8,521 bases of DNA from the NCBI GenBank assembly GCA_937967725.1, contig CALBSY010000097.1, positions 1-8,521 of the forward strand. Reading direction: 5' to 3'. The translations under genes and the position numbers were made by a program. How positions within the stretch are numbered: the first letter of the stretch is position 1; every line of letters begins with the position of its first letter. Positions 1 through 6,856 of this stretch are shown in pieces. A model generated the notes under the pieces. It had not been told where the DNA came from and ran no database searches. It saw nothing but the letters and a program-made list of their open reading frames with translations. The stretch comes from an uncultured Alphaproteobacteria bacterium. GTDB lineage: Bacteria > Pseudomonadota > Alphaproteobacteria > Caulobacterales > Aquidulcibacteraceae.

Positions 1-111
1 GATCCTTCGAGGGCGACCCTATCCACCCAATATAGTTAGGGAAAACGGCGGGCTGATGACCCCCAGCTCTCCTCAGCACTTTGAATGCTTGGCCGCGATC
101 CCTTACAAAAA

Positions 112-229
112 CGTTCACCACCCGAGTGCCCGGTCGGGCAATACGACCATAGCAAGGATGGGGCCGCAAGCGGAGGAGTCTCCCTCCAGGCGGCCTTTCG
201 GGCCTGAATAGCCGTTCACCACGCGAGTT
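112..229. repeat. Imperfect 17-bp direct repeat pair, 101 bp apart
   Basis: Positions 112-128 and 213-229 carry the same 17-mer with 15 of 17 identical bases (shared core CGTTCACCAC followed by CGAGT after one variable base). Read on the minus strand, each copy ends in GTGGTGAACG. The 101-bp interval holds the hairpins listed separately. The pair lies just past the end of the minus-strand gene array in a stretch with no convincing gene. It could be the edges of a small dispersed element, or two arms of a structured RNA; the sequence alone does not decide. The repeat itself is directly visible; its function is unknown. Confidence 0.6.
162..206. other. Two mutually exclusive hairpins in a non-coding stretch
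   Basis: A long hairpin spans 162-195. GGCCGC (162-167) pairs with GCGGCC (190-195), and inside it GGAGG (172-176) pairs with CCTCC (183-187) around a six-base loop, giving 11 pairs with a small internal loop. A second hairpin uses CAGGC (187-191) with GCCTG (202-206), or GGCC (192-195) with GGCC (201-204). Bases 187-195 are shared, so the two folds cannot coexist on one strand. On the minus strand the second hairpin can present a GAAA tetraloop. Such alternative pairing is seen in attenuators and structured RNAs, but also in mobile repeats. I recognise no named RNA family here. Confidence 0.5.
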
Positions 230-286
230 TGGTTCGTTGGCTTTACGGTCGGTCGGCGCTGGACATGGCCCTCCGGCGTCGGCGGG

Positions 287-1207
287 TCAAGAACCCTCTT
301 GGTCTCCCCCCTCATCGGGAACACGAGTGCGCATCCTCCGCCGGATGTCTCGCTCCTGGCGACCGTCATCGGCGTCCCTCACCGCCCCGTAGAGCCCTTC
401 CAGATAGGCCAAATCCCATGCCGTAATCGTTGTTGGTCGATTTGTTTCGCCCCCGAACAAATTCAGGATAGTCGTGTAATTCACGGTATCCGCGTCAGGA
501 TCGAGTTGAGCGAGCACAACCATGGCAACGTAATCAGCCACCGAACCAAACCGAATTCCGTCGATACGGCGCGCGTCAATGATGACTAAGACGCGATCGA
601 AATCCTCGCGTGTCCCCCTGCCCAGCCGGCCGATGCTTCGGACCGTCGTCTGTTCACCCTGACGCACCTGGAACCCATCCGAAGTGACCGACCGGCTGAC
701 GTGCCACCATCGTACGGCGCGCGGTGTTTCAGCGAACGCTTCGAGCGCCTCACGACCACGCGTGTTGCCAGCGCGATTGCGGCGCGAAACAAGCGTGCCG
801 TGATGGCGGACGATATCCGCCGCCAACGCGTCGGAGTCCTCGGTTACAAAGATCATCGCATTGGGCCGACAACCCGGTTCCCCGACCTCGAGGCCAACCT
901 GGTGCGCTATCAGAGCAATCCGATCAATCAGGGCCTGGGCATATCGCGTCCGCATGCCAGCAACGCCCGGACAAATCGATCGATCCCAACGCCCAAGTTG
1001 GCCAACCTGTCCGGCGACGGAGATTTCACCTACGAAACTCCGCACCATGTCGTCGAGCGCTGGGGCGGTAACCACGACAATCTCCGTCGACGGCTCCTCC
1101 TCCGTCGGCGGTTCTGCGGACTGCTGAGCGTGGGCCGGTTTCACAAGAACGATGGCGATCAGCGCCGCCATGATGACGGCGCCCAGAGGAGGTTTCGTGA
1201 AATGCAT
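287..1207 (-). CDS. Exported protein of unknown function, paralog A
   Basis: This 306-residue protein starts with a classic Sec signal peptide: a Lys-containing start, a hydrophobic core at about residues 9-23, and an AHA cleavage site at 25-27 followed by Gln. It should be exported to the periplasm or beyond. The mature part begins with a Pro/Glu-rich stretch and then aligns with the neighbouring gene product over most of its length. The strongest shared block is FAETPRAVRWWHVS (158-171). Other shared pieces are CxGVAGM (79-85), EPxCxPN (110-116), DYVAMV (225-230), ILNLF (247-251) and WDxxYLEGLY (264-273). Two cysteines, 79 and 113, keep the same 34-residue spacing in the paralog and may form a disulfide. 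No catalytic motif or transmembrane helix after the signal is evident. The C-terminus carries a short acidic extension absent from the paralog. The start at 1207 has only a weak ribosome-binding site, but it gives the best signal peptide. It lies 29 nt downstream of paralog B, so the two are probably co-transcribed. No known function can be assigned. Confidence 0.85.
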   Translation of the reverse strand: MHFTKPPLGAVIMAALIAIVLVKPAHAQQSAEPPTEEEPSTEIVVVTAPALDDMVRSFVGEISVAGQVGQLGRWDRSICPGVAGMRTRYAQALIDRIALIAHQVGLEVGEPGCRPNAMIFVTEDSDALAADIVRHHGTLVSRRNRAGNTRGREALEAFAETPRAVRWWHVSRSVTSDGFQVRQGEQTTVRSIGRLGRGTREDFDRVLVIIDARRIDGIRFGSVADYVAMVVLAQLDPDADTVNYTTILNLFGGETNRPTTITAWDLAYLEGLYGAVRDADDGRQERDIRRRMRTRVPDEGGDQEGS

Positions 1208-1236
1208 ATCCGTGCCGTTCGCTTCTGAACGCTAAC

Positions 1237-2205
1237 CTAATTCCGCATCATGCTGCGTACGATCTGGCGCTCCTGATCCCTTGTACTGCGCGCGTCCTCC
1301 GCAGAGCGGTACAGCCCTTCAAGGTATTCGGCGTCCCAGGAAGTTAGACGATCGGCCCTGAACTCCGCGCTATCGGAAAACAGATTCAGGATGCTCGGCT
1401 GGGACACGACGTCGGCGGACGCATTGATTTGGGCCAGGGTGACCATCGCTACGTAATCGGACAGCGCGCCAACATCGACGTTGCGAACTTTATTCGCATC
1501 AATGACGATAATCACACGGGCGAGATTCTCCGTCACACCACCGCGCAGCCGCGACATATTACGCACGCGGACCGAGTTCGTGTACGCGCCTGCGGCTTGC
1601 TGGTCCCGCTCCCGCTCCTGCGCCTCTTCAGTTTGTTCGTTGGGGTCCACCGCCGATTGCACTTGATCACGATGGGCCGACGATTGTCTGTCGCGTCCGG
1701 CTGTAAAGCCATCGGCCGCCGTGACGCTGACATGCCACCAGCGTACCGCGCGCGGCGTCTCGGCGAACTCCCGCAATGCGTCTCCGCCAAGGGAATTGCC
1801 AGACTGGCCATCCCCAGACACTAGACTTGTCCGGCCGGCCAATTGACTCGCGAAACCATCGGCGTTCTCAGTGAAAAAGATCAGCACATTGGGGCTGCAC
1901 TCCGGTTCTCGCACGGTGACTACCACCGCGTGCGCAACCAGCCCGATGCGGTTGTTCATCACACGAGCCTGTTCGGCCTGCATGCCGGCAACTCCTAGGC
2001 ACAACGGGCCGTTCCAACGGGGCATGATGCGCCCGCGTCCTACCGGCGTCGTTAGTTCGCTCACAAAAGAGCGGACCTGGTACGCATCACTTTCTGCGGG
2101 TGGGCGGACAATAACCTCTTCGTTGTCCTGCGACACATTTTGGGCGTGGGCGAAAGTCACCGCCTGAAGCGCTGCCACAGCCACAAAGAACTTAATGAAC
2201 CTCAT
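1237..2205 (-). CDS. Exported protein of unknown function, paralog B
   Basis: The chosen start gives 322 residues. It is preceded by GGGAGG (2211-2216) at a 5-nt spacing and begins with a typical signal peptide: Arg/Lys at residues 2-5, a hydrophobic core, and an AHA site at 19-21 followed by Gln. An in-frame ATG at 2226 would add seven residues (MVVWEGR) that overlap the ribosome-binding site, so it was rejected. By eye the protein is roughly 40-50% identical to its neighbour over the shared blocks, with the 14-residue core FAETPRAVRWWHVS at 147-160 and Cys69/Cys103 at the same spacing. It differs by a hydrophilic, Gln/Glu/Arg-rich insertion at about residues 165-215, which looks like a flexible or coiled linker. 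It follows clpP after 48 nt on the same strand with no clear terminator between. The family looks like an uncharacterised alphaproteobacterial exported family; that is recollection, not a search result. Confidence 0.87.
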   Translation of the reverse strand: MRFIKFFVAVAALQAVTFAHAQNVSQDNEEVIVRPPAESDAYQVRSFVSELTTPVGRGRIMPRWNGPLCLGVAGMQAEQARVMNNRIGLVAHAVVVTVREPECSPNVLIFFTENADGFASQLAGRTSLVSGDGQSGNSLGGDALREFAETPRAVRWWHVSVTAADGFTAGRDRQSSAHRDQVQSAVDPNEQTEEAQERERDQQAAGAYTNSVRVRNMSRLRGGVTENLARVIIVIDANKVRNVDVGALSDYVAMVTLAQINASADVVSQPSILNLFSDSAEFRADRLTSWDAEYLEGLYRSAEDARSTRDQERQIVRSMMRN

Positions 2206-2253
2206 CCTTCCCTCCCACACTACCAAGTTTTCGCGTCTTGGCGATGTTGGGCG

Positions 2254-2880
2254 TCAAGCGCCGCCCTCCGGCAGCTCGCGCTTCTCGTAAACCAGGTCGA
2301 CAATGCCGAACGCGCGGGCTTCCTCGGCGGTCATAAAGTGATCTCGATCGAGCGTTCGCTCGACCCGCTCAATCGGCTGGCCTGTATGTTTGACATAGAT
2401 GTCATTGAGCCGGCGCTTGGTGTGGAGGATGTCTTCAGCGTGCCGTTCAATGTCGGACGCCGGACCGCGGAAACCACCCGATGGCTGGTGAACCATGACC
2501 CGCGAGTTGGGCAAACAAATGCGCAGGCCCTTCTCGCCTGCGGCCAGCAGCAATGAGCCCATGGATGCGGCAAGGCCAATGCAAACCGTGGAAATTGGGC
2601 TGCGGATGTATTGCATCGTGTCGTAGATCGCCAAGCCGGAGGTCACGTAACCTCCCGGACTATTGATATACATGGCGATCTCGCGTTTGGGGTTCTCCGA
2701 CTCCAGAAACAGAAGCTGAGCGGTAACCAACGCCGCAACACCATCGTCAACCCCGCCAGTGACGAAGACGATCCGCTCCTTCAGCAGGCGTGAGAAAATA
2801 TCGAACGCACGCTCCCCGCGGCTGGTCTGTTCGACCACCATCGGCACGAGATTGGCGTATCTTTGAATCGGATCGGACAT
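2254..2880 (-). CDS. clpP: ATP-dependent Clp protease proteolytic subunit ClpP
   Basis: ClpP is the serine peptidase that forms the double-heptamer barrel degrading proteins fed to it by ClpX or ClpA in the cytoplasm. The 208-residue protein has the family's normal length. The catalytic triad is intact: Ser106 in GLAASMGS, His131 in MVHQPSGG and Asp180 in the LDRDHFM segment, matching the E. coli triad with a constant offset of five. The conserved N-terminal LVPMVVEQTSRGER (11-24) and YINSPGG (71-77) segments are present. The start has AAAGG five nt upstream. It lies 101 nt downstream of tig, the usual partner. The next gene downstream is not clpX but an exported protein, so the ATPase partner must be encoded elsewhere. 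Confidence 0.98.
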   Translation of the reverse strand: MSDPIQRYANLVPMVVEQTSRGERAFDIFSRLLKERIVFVTGGVDDGVAALVTAQLLFLESENPKREIAMYINSPGGYVTSGLAIYDTMQYIRSPISTVCIGLAASMGSLLLAAGEKGLRICLPNSRVMVHQPSGGFRGPASDIERHAEDILHTKRRLNDIYVKHTGQPIERVERTLDRDHFMTAEEARAFGIVDLVYEKRELPEGGA

Positions 2881-2981
2881 GGCGGCCTTTCGGGAAGCGC
2901 CCGGAATCGCCCAGGCGCGCAGGTCATATTTGACGCTTAACCGGCCCCTGCAAGCCCTGTGCGCTGCGCGGCGCCCTGATG

Positions 2982-4358
2982 CTAGTCAGCCGCCTTGGCC
3001 TTCTTGGCCTTTTTCGCGGGCTTCGGCGGCGGCGGAGCCTCATCGTCAGCAAACAATTGCTCACGGCTGACGTCCTCGTTCGTGACCTTGATCAATTCGA
3101 GGACGTAATCGACGACCTTCTCTTCATACAGAGGCGCCCGCACCTGGGCGACCATTTGCGGATTGCGCTGATAAGCTTCGAAAATCTGCCGCTCTTGACC
3201 CGGATAATTGCGCGCTTGGGCGCTGATCGCCTGCGCCACTTCCTGGTCGGTGACCTCGACTTTGTGCCGCCGGCCGATCTCGGCCAGCACCAGACCAAGC
3301 CGAACGCGCCGCTCGGCGATGCCGCGATATTCGGCCTTAAGCTCGTCCTCGCTCTTGCCCTCGTCGCTGGGGTCTAGTTGACCAGCTTGGCGGTCGGCCT
3401 CGATTTGACGCCAGATTTGGTTGAACTCGGCGTCGACCATACGTGGCGGCAATTCGAAATCGTGGGCTGCGTCGAGCTTGTCGAACAGCGCTCGCTTGGC
3501 CTTCGCGCGCGATTGCTGCGCGTGCTCGTTCTCGATGCGCTGCTTAAGCGCCTCTTTCACCGCGTTGAGGCTGTCAAAGCCGAGGTCCTTTGCCCAGGCG
3601 TCGTCCGGCGCGCCTTCCTTCGGTTTGCGCACGAGGCTGACCTTGGTCGCAAACTCGGCCGCCTTTCCCTTCAGGGTTTCGACCGGATAATCGGCCGGGA
3701 ATGACACCTTCAGCGTACGTTCTTCGCCGGCGCGGGCGCCGACGAGTTGCTCCTCGAAACCGGGAATGAACTGGTTGGAGCCGATCACGACGCGCGCGCC
3801 CTGAGCGTAGCCGCCTTCGAATGCTTCCCCATCGATGCGGCCGACTAAATCCACCGTGACCTCGTCGCCTTCGGCGGCTGCGCCGGTCTTGTCCTCAAAA
3901 CCGCGCTGGGCCGCGGCAAGCTGGCTCAGCTGCTCCTCGACCTGTTCGTCCGAAACTGCAGCGACCGGACGCGTGATCGCGATCGACTTCAAATCCATCG
4001 GTTCGAAGTCGGGCATGATCTCCAGCGTCAATTCAAACTGCAGATCCGCTTGGCCCGCGACCACCTGGTTCATGTCGCTCTTCAGGTCGAGGGAAGGCTC
4101 GGACGCTGCGCGCACCTTCTCCAAGCTTTCCTTAGTCGAACTCTGTACCGCGTCGTTGATGATGTCCTGCATCATCGATGGCCCGTAGACCTTGCGGATA
4201 TGGCTTGCCGGCACCTTTCCTGGGCGAAAGCCATTGATGCGCACACGCGGGCGCACTTCCTCGATCTTGGCGTTCAGTTTCCGCTGGAGTTCGTCCGCGG
4301 GCACAGTGACGTCGTAAACGCGCAATAGACCTTCAGAACGGCGCTCAGTGAGCTGCAT
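2982..4358 (-). CDS. tig: Trigger factor, ribosome-associated chaperone and prolyl isomerase
   Basis: Trigger factor binds near the ribosomal exit tunnel and shields nascent chains. The 458-residue protein shows all three family parts. The N-terminal ribosome-binding domain carries the signature GFRPGKVP at 43-50. An FKBP-type prolyl isomerase domain lies at about 160-245 (GDEVTVDLVGRIDG, then IPGFEEQLVGA). The helical C-terminal substrate-cradle domain follows to about residue 435. The end is a Pro/Lys/Ala-rich tail (441-458), a low-complexity ending often seen in alphaproteobacterial versions. The frame is open upstream to 4520, but that part runs through the 3' end of the tRNA gene and is not protein-like. 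MQLTERRSEG at 4358 matches the family N-terminus and has GAAGG at a 10-nt spacing. It is followed by clpP, the common arrangement, in which a folding factor and a protease subunit are expressed together. Confidence 0.97.
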   Translation of the reverse strand: MQLTERRSEGLLRVYDVTVPADELQRKLNAKIEEVRPRVRINGFRPGKVPASHIRKVYGPSMMQDIINDAVQSSTKESLEKVRAASEPSLDLKSDMNQVVAGQADLQFELTLEIMPDFEPMDLKSIAITRPVAAVSDEQVEEQLSQLAAAQRGFEDKTGAAAEGDEVTVDLVGRIDGEAFEGGYAQGARVVIGSNQFIPGFEEQLVGARAGEERTLKVSFPADYPVETLKGKAAEFATKVSLVRKPKEGAPDDAWAKDLGFDSLNAVKEALKQRIENEHAQQSRAKAKRALFDKLDAAHDFELPPRMVDAEFNQIWRQIEADRQAGQLDPSDEGKSEDELKAEYRGIAERRVRLGLVLAEIGRRHKVEVTDQEVAQAISAQARNYPGQERQIFEAYQRNPQMVAQVRAPLYEEKVVDYVLELIKVTNEDVSREQLFADDEAPPPPKPAKKAKKAKAAD

Positions 4359-4490
4359 GGGAACGATGCCTTCGTGGTGGCGCGCCGGCCTGCAATTCTT
4401 TTGCCGGTGCTTTGGAAAGCGGGGCTTATGGCACGCTCGAAACGGGGTGTGAAGCGCATCCGGGCGCCGCACCCTGCGACCGGCCAAACC

Positions 4491-4575
4491 TGGTGCGGAC
4501 GGCGGGAGTCGAACCCGCACGCCTTGCGGCGCTGGAACCTAAATCCAGTGCGTCTGCCAGTTCCGCCACGTCCGC
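4491..4575 (-). tRNA. tRNA-Leu (anticodon UAG)
   Basis: An 85-nt class II tRNA can be folded by eye. The acceptor stem pairs GCGGACG with CGTCCGC, followed by A and an encoded CCA. The D arm starts GCGG. The anticodon stem CTGGA/TCCAG carries loop TTTAGGT, placing the anticodon TAG at 4541-4539. The long variable arm CGCC-GCAA-GGCG is typical of leucine tRNAs. The T arm is GCGGG-TTCGACT-CCCGC. It reads CUA and, by wobble, other CUN leucine codons. It lies 46 nt after the membrane protein gene and 132 nt before tig on the same strand. No obvious dedicated promoter or terminator is visible, so processing from a longer transcript is possible. Confidence 0.97.
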
Positions 4576-4621
4576 CTGAAGGCGGCTCCTTTAGGCGCGC
4601 AACGGCCCGCCGTCCACCGCC

Positions 4622-5305
4622 CTATTCCCAGCCGCTCGAAGAAGCCTCCGCGGCTACTTCGTTGGTGGGGCGGGCAATCAAGCCGTTCTGCGTGATCCGG
4701 ACCTCATAGCGTGCGCCATCGGCCATCGGCATGTAGGCGCCTGAGCCGTACAAGGTGTCCACGAGAGGGGCATACCTGCTGTACTCCCTCGCTACCGGCC
4801 ACAGGTCGATCCCGCTCTGACGAACCGGGCGAATGTCGTAGGCGCTGCGTTCGGCATGCAACTCCTGTTGCGTGTCGGCATAGCGCCCGGAGAAGCGGTC
4901 AAGCCGGGATTGGGACGCCAGGCCCAGCACATTGGCCCATGATTTCCATTTGAGCACGCGCGCCTCCATGCGCCACTCGTCGCCATGCACTTCAAAGGTT
5001 CTGGTGACGCCGTCCGGGTCCTGCTCCGTCGGCGGTTCAACGACCGTGGCTTCATAAAGCTGATCGCCAAGTTCACGGAGTTCGATGGTGGCGACCGGGC
5101 GCTCGTAAGTGAGCCGGTGGTAAGTTTGCACGTTCAGTCCGAGCAGGCCGCCGATGGCGCCGAGACCCAAAAAGACCGCCCCGCCCAGCACGCCGCGCCC
5201 GCCCTTGAAAGGACGCCCCCGGAACATCCAGCCGAGGCCGCTTAGCGCGAAGGCGAGACCGATCACGGCTACGAAGCCGGGAATAATCCACCACCACCAA
5301 ACCAT
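4622..5305 (-). CDS. Two-helix inner membrane protein of unknown function
   Basis: This 227-residue protein begins MVWWWW and has two hydrophobic segments, at about residues 5-28 and 38-59, separated by a short basic Arg/Lys/Gly loop. The rest (about 60-227) is soluble and mixed alpha/beta in character, with conserved-looking pieces LTYERPVATIELREL (65-79), EWRMEARVLKWKSWANVLGL (110-129) and YMPMADGARYEVRITQNGL (191-209). With the loop basic, both ends would face the periplasm, so the soluble domain is probably periplasmic (inference). Similar proteins are, as far as I recall, sometimes labelled cation/multidrug efflux pump. Two helices and no transporter motif do not support that label. The start at 5305 is chosen because AGGAGG lies nine nt upstream; an upstream in-frame ATG at 5338 lacks such a site. 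It lies after nnr on the same strand, beyond a weak terminator-like hairpin. Confidence 0.82.
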   Translation of the reverse strand: MVWWWWIIPGFVAVIGLAFALSGLGWMFRGRPFKGGRGVLGGAVFLGLGAIGGLLGLNVQTYHRLTYERPVATIELRELGDQLYEATVVEPPTEQDPDGVTRTFEVHGDEWRMEARVLKWKSWANVLGLASQSRLDRFSGRYADTQQELHAERSAYDIRPVRQSGIDLWPVAREYSRYAPLVDTLYGSGAYMPMADGARYEVRITQNGLIARPTNEVAAEASSSGWE

Positions 5306-5355
5306 GTCCTGTCCCCTCCTGCGCGTAGGTCCCCTCAAGAGTTAACGCATAAACC

Positions 5356-5373
5356 GCGCCCGAAACAGGGCGC
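5356..5373 (-). terminator. Possible weak terminator after nnr
   Basis: GCGCCC (5356-5361) and GGGCGC (5368-5373) form a perfect six-pair GC stem with a six-base loop, starting one base past the nnr stop codon on the minus strand. It is followed by only three T residues (GGTTTATG), so intrinsic termination would be partial at best. It may separate the phosphatase-nnr unit from the membrane protein gene. Confidence 0.4.
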
Positions 5374-5374
5374 C

Positions 5375-6856
5375 TCAGCTTTCAGGATTGGCCTTCCGCC
5401 AACGCGTCGGCGCTAACTCATTGAGTATATGAGGTAAACGGACAGGGATATCCTCGGCGGTGAGGCCTGGACCAAAGCGTTCAGCCACCTTCCCATGCAA
5501 CCACGACGCTGCCGCCGCGGCCTCGAAGCTCGCCATGCCCTGCGCGACCAAGCCCGCGATGAAGCCAGTCAACACATCACCGGATCCCGCTGTGGCTAGG
5601 AACGGCGTGCCAGTAGTGTTGACGATAGCGCGTCCATCGGCTGCGGCGATCACCGTGTCCGCTCCCTTCAACAGCACAACGCAGCGCGCGTATGCAGCAG
5701 CCGCGCGCGCCGCGTCGATATGCGCCTCGGACGCTGAATAGATGCCGGGAAATGCGCGCCGAAACTCACCCACGTGCGGCGTCAACACATCATCCGCACG
5801 CAATCCATGGGTGATTGGCGAGAGCAGCGTGATCGCATCGGCGTCGAGGACAAGAGGGCCACGCGGGCTCGCCTCGATTGCGGCGCACAACAATTTGTAG
5901 TGCGCGTCACTCGTACCGAAGGCGGGACCAATAGCGAAGCATTGCGCGACGCGGGCCGCTTCGGCGAACGCTGGTTCCTCCTCCGCTTCGCGCAACATAA
6001 TGGCGGTCAGATGCGCCGCGTTGGCCGCCATCGCGTCCGCGGGACTCAGTACGGTCACCAATCCCGCTCCTGCGCGCAGCGCACCTTGCGCGGCAAGACG
6101 CGCCGCGCCGGTGCGGGCGTGTCCGCCGCTCGCCACCATGACGTGCCCACGCTGATGCTTGTGGGCATCCGCATCCGGCCATGGCAGCGTCCATAACGCA
6201 GGATCGTTTTCCCACAGCGCGATGCTCTGCGCGGCGACGACCTCTTCCGGCGCGCCAATGTCGGCCACGACGACCTCACCGCACAGCGCACGGCCTGGCA
6301 TTAGCACGTGCGCGGGTTTCTTGCGGATAAAAGTAACGGTCAGACCCGCGCGGAAACTGAGGCTGCCATGCGGCTCACCGGAATCTCCATTCAATCCACT
6401 TGGCACGTCGACGGCCACGACGCGGTCCGGCGTGTCTGCCAACGCCTTGGCCAACCGCGCCGCCTCATGCTCCAATGGACGCGAAAGGCCAGCGCCAAAC
6501 AATGCGTCGACGAACAACTCAGCCATTGGATTGTCTTCGCCGATTGCGAATGTTTCGCCTGACCAGGCGCCCGCTGCGTTCGCAGCGTCGCTGGCGAGTC
6601 GCTCGCGCGGGACGAGCGTTTCGACCCACACCGGCCAGCCAAACTCGCGCAATGCACGCGCGGCCACCCAACCGTCGCCGCCATTATTGCCCGGCCCGCA
6701 TAGTACAGCGGTCGGACGCGGCGAGAAGCGTCGCACGATCGCCTCAGCCACCGCGCGTCCGGCATTTTCCATCAAAACGCTGGTCGGCACACCCGCGGAT
6801 ACCGCCGCAGCATCGATGGCGCGCATCTCGGCCACAGTGACCAGTTCGCGTTTCAC
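5375..6856 (-). CDS. nnr: Bifunctional NAD(P)H-hydrate epimerase/dehydratase
   Basis: This cytoplasmic repair enzyme restores NADH and NADPH damaged by hydration. The N-terminal half interconverts R and S hydrates and the C-terminal half dehydrates the S form, using ADP in the bacterial family. The 493-residue length fits the fused form. The epimerase domain (about 1-210) shows GPGNNGGDG (54-62), VDALFGAGLSRPL (116-128) and DVPSGLNGDSG (150-160). The dehydratase domain (about 220-485) shows HKHQRGHVMVASGG (232-245), RAGAG (261-265), TPHVGEF (359-365) and the nucleotide/catalytic loop ATAGSGDVLTGFIAGL (421-436) with its Asp at 427. Translation starts at a GTG that overlaps the TGA of the upstream phosphatase gene by 4 nt, with a GAGGT ribosome-binding site inside that gene's end. 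Both domains look intact. Confidence 0.96.
   Translation of the reverse strand: MKRELVTVAEMRAIDAAAVSAGVPTSVLMENAGRAVAEAIVRRFSPRPTAVLCGPGNNGGDGWVAARALREFGWPVWVETLVPRERLASDAANAAGAWSGETFAIGEDNPMAELFVDALFGAGLSRPLEHEAARLAKALADTPDRVVAVDVPSGLNGDSGEPHGSLSFRAGLTVTFIRKKPAHVLMPGRALCGEVVVADIGAPEEVVAAQSIALWENDPALWTLPWPDADAHKHQRGHVMVASGGHARTGAARLAAQGALRAGAGLVTVLSPADAMAANAAHLTAIMLREAEEEPAFAEAARVAQCFAIGPAFGTSDAHYKLLCAAIEASPRGPLVLDADAITLLSPITHGLRADDVLTPHVGEFRRAFPGIYSASEAHIDAARAAAAYARCVVLLKGADTVIAAADGRAIVNTTGTPFLATAGSGDVLTGFIAGLVAQGMASFEAAAAASWLHGKVAERFGPGLTAEDIPVRLPHILNELAPTRWRKANPES

Noticed and set aside
105..138. Intrinsic terminator for the minus-strand array
   Set aside because: The CCCGA/TCGGG stem has only five pairs and is separated from the T5 run by nine bases, so it is too weak to call as a feature.
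112..229. Repeat pair as a CRISPR array
   Set aside because: Only two imperfect 17-bp copies with a 101-bp interval and no cas genes; this does not fit CRISPR repeat and spacer sizes.
115..369. Minus-strand 84-codon open frame at the left end
   Set aside because: It overlaps the end of paralog A in another frame and otherwise reads through the hairpins and direct repeat; no ribosome-binding site or family motif was seen.
701..1228. Plus-strand open frame opposite exported paralog A
   Set aside because: The minus-strand gene has a signal peptide and a paralog; this frame has neither, and its composition is that of a shadow.
2206..2226. Upstream ATG for paralog B at 2226
   Set aside because: The seven added residues cover the GGGAGG ribosome-binding site and would spoil the signal peptide start.
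4359..4490. Promoter for tig between the tRNA and the gene
   Set aside because: No -35/-10 pair of convincing quality and spacing, and no heat-shock sigma element, could be recognised by eye.
4374..4709. Plus-strand open frame across the tRNA-Leu gene
   Set aside because: Its product contains the CGRRESNPHALRRW type string that comes from translating the reverse complement of a tRNA; a common artefact.
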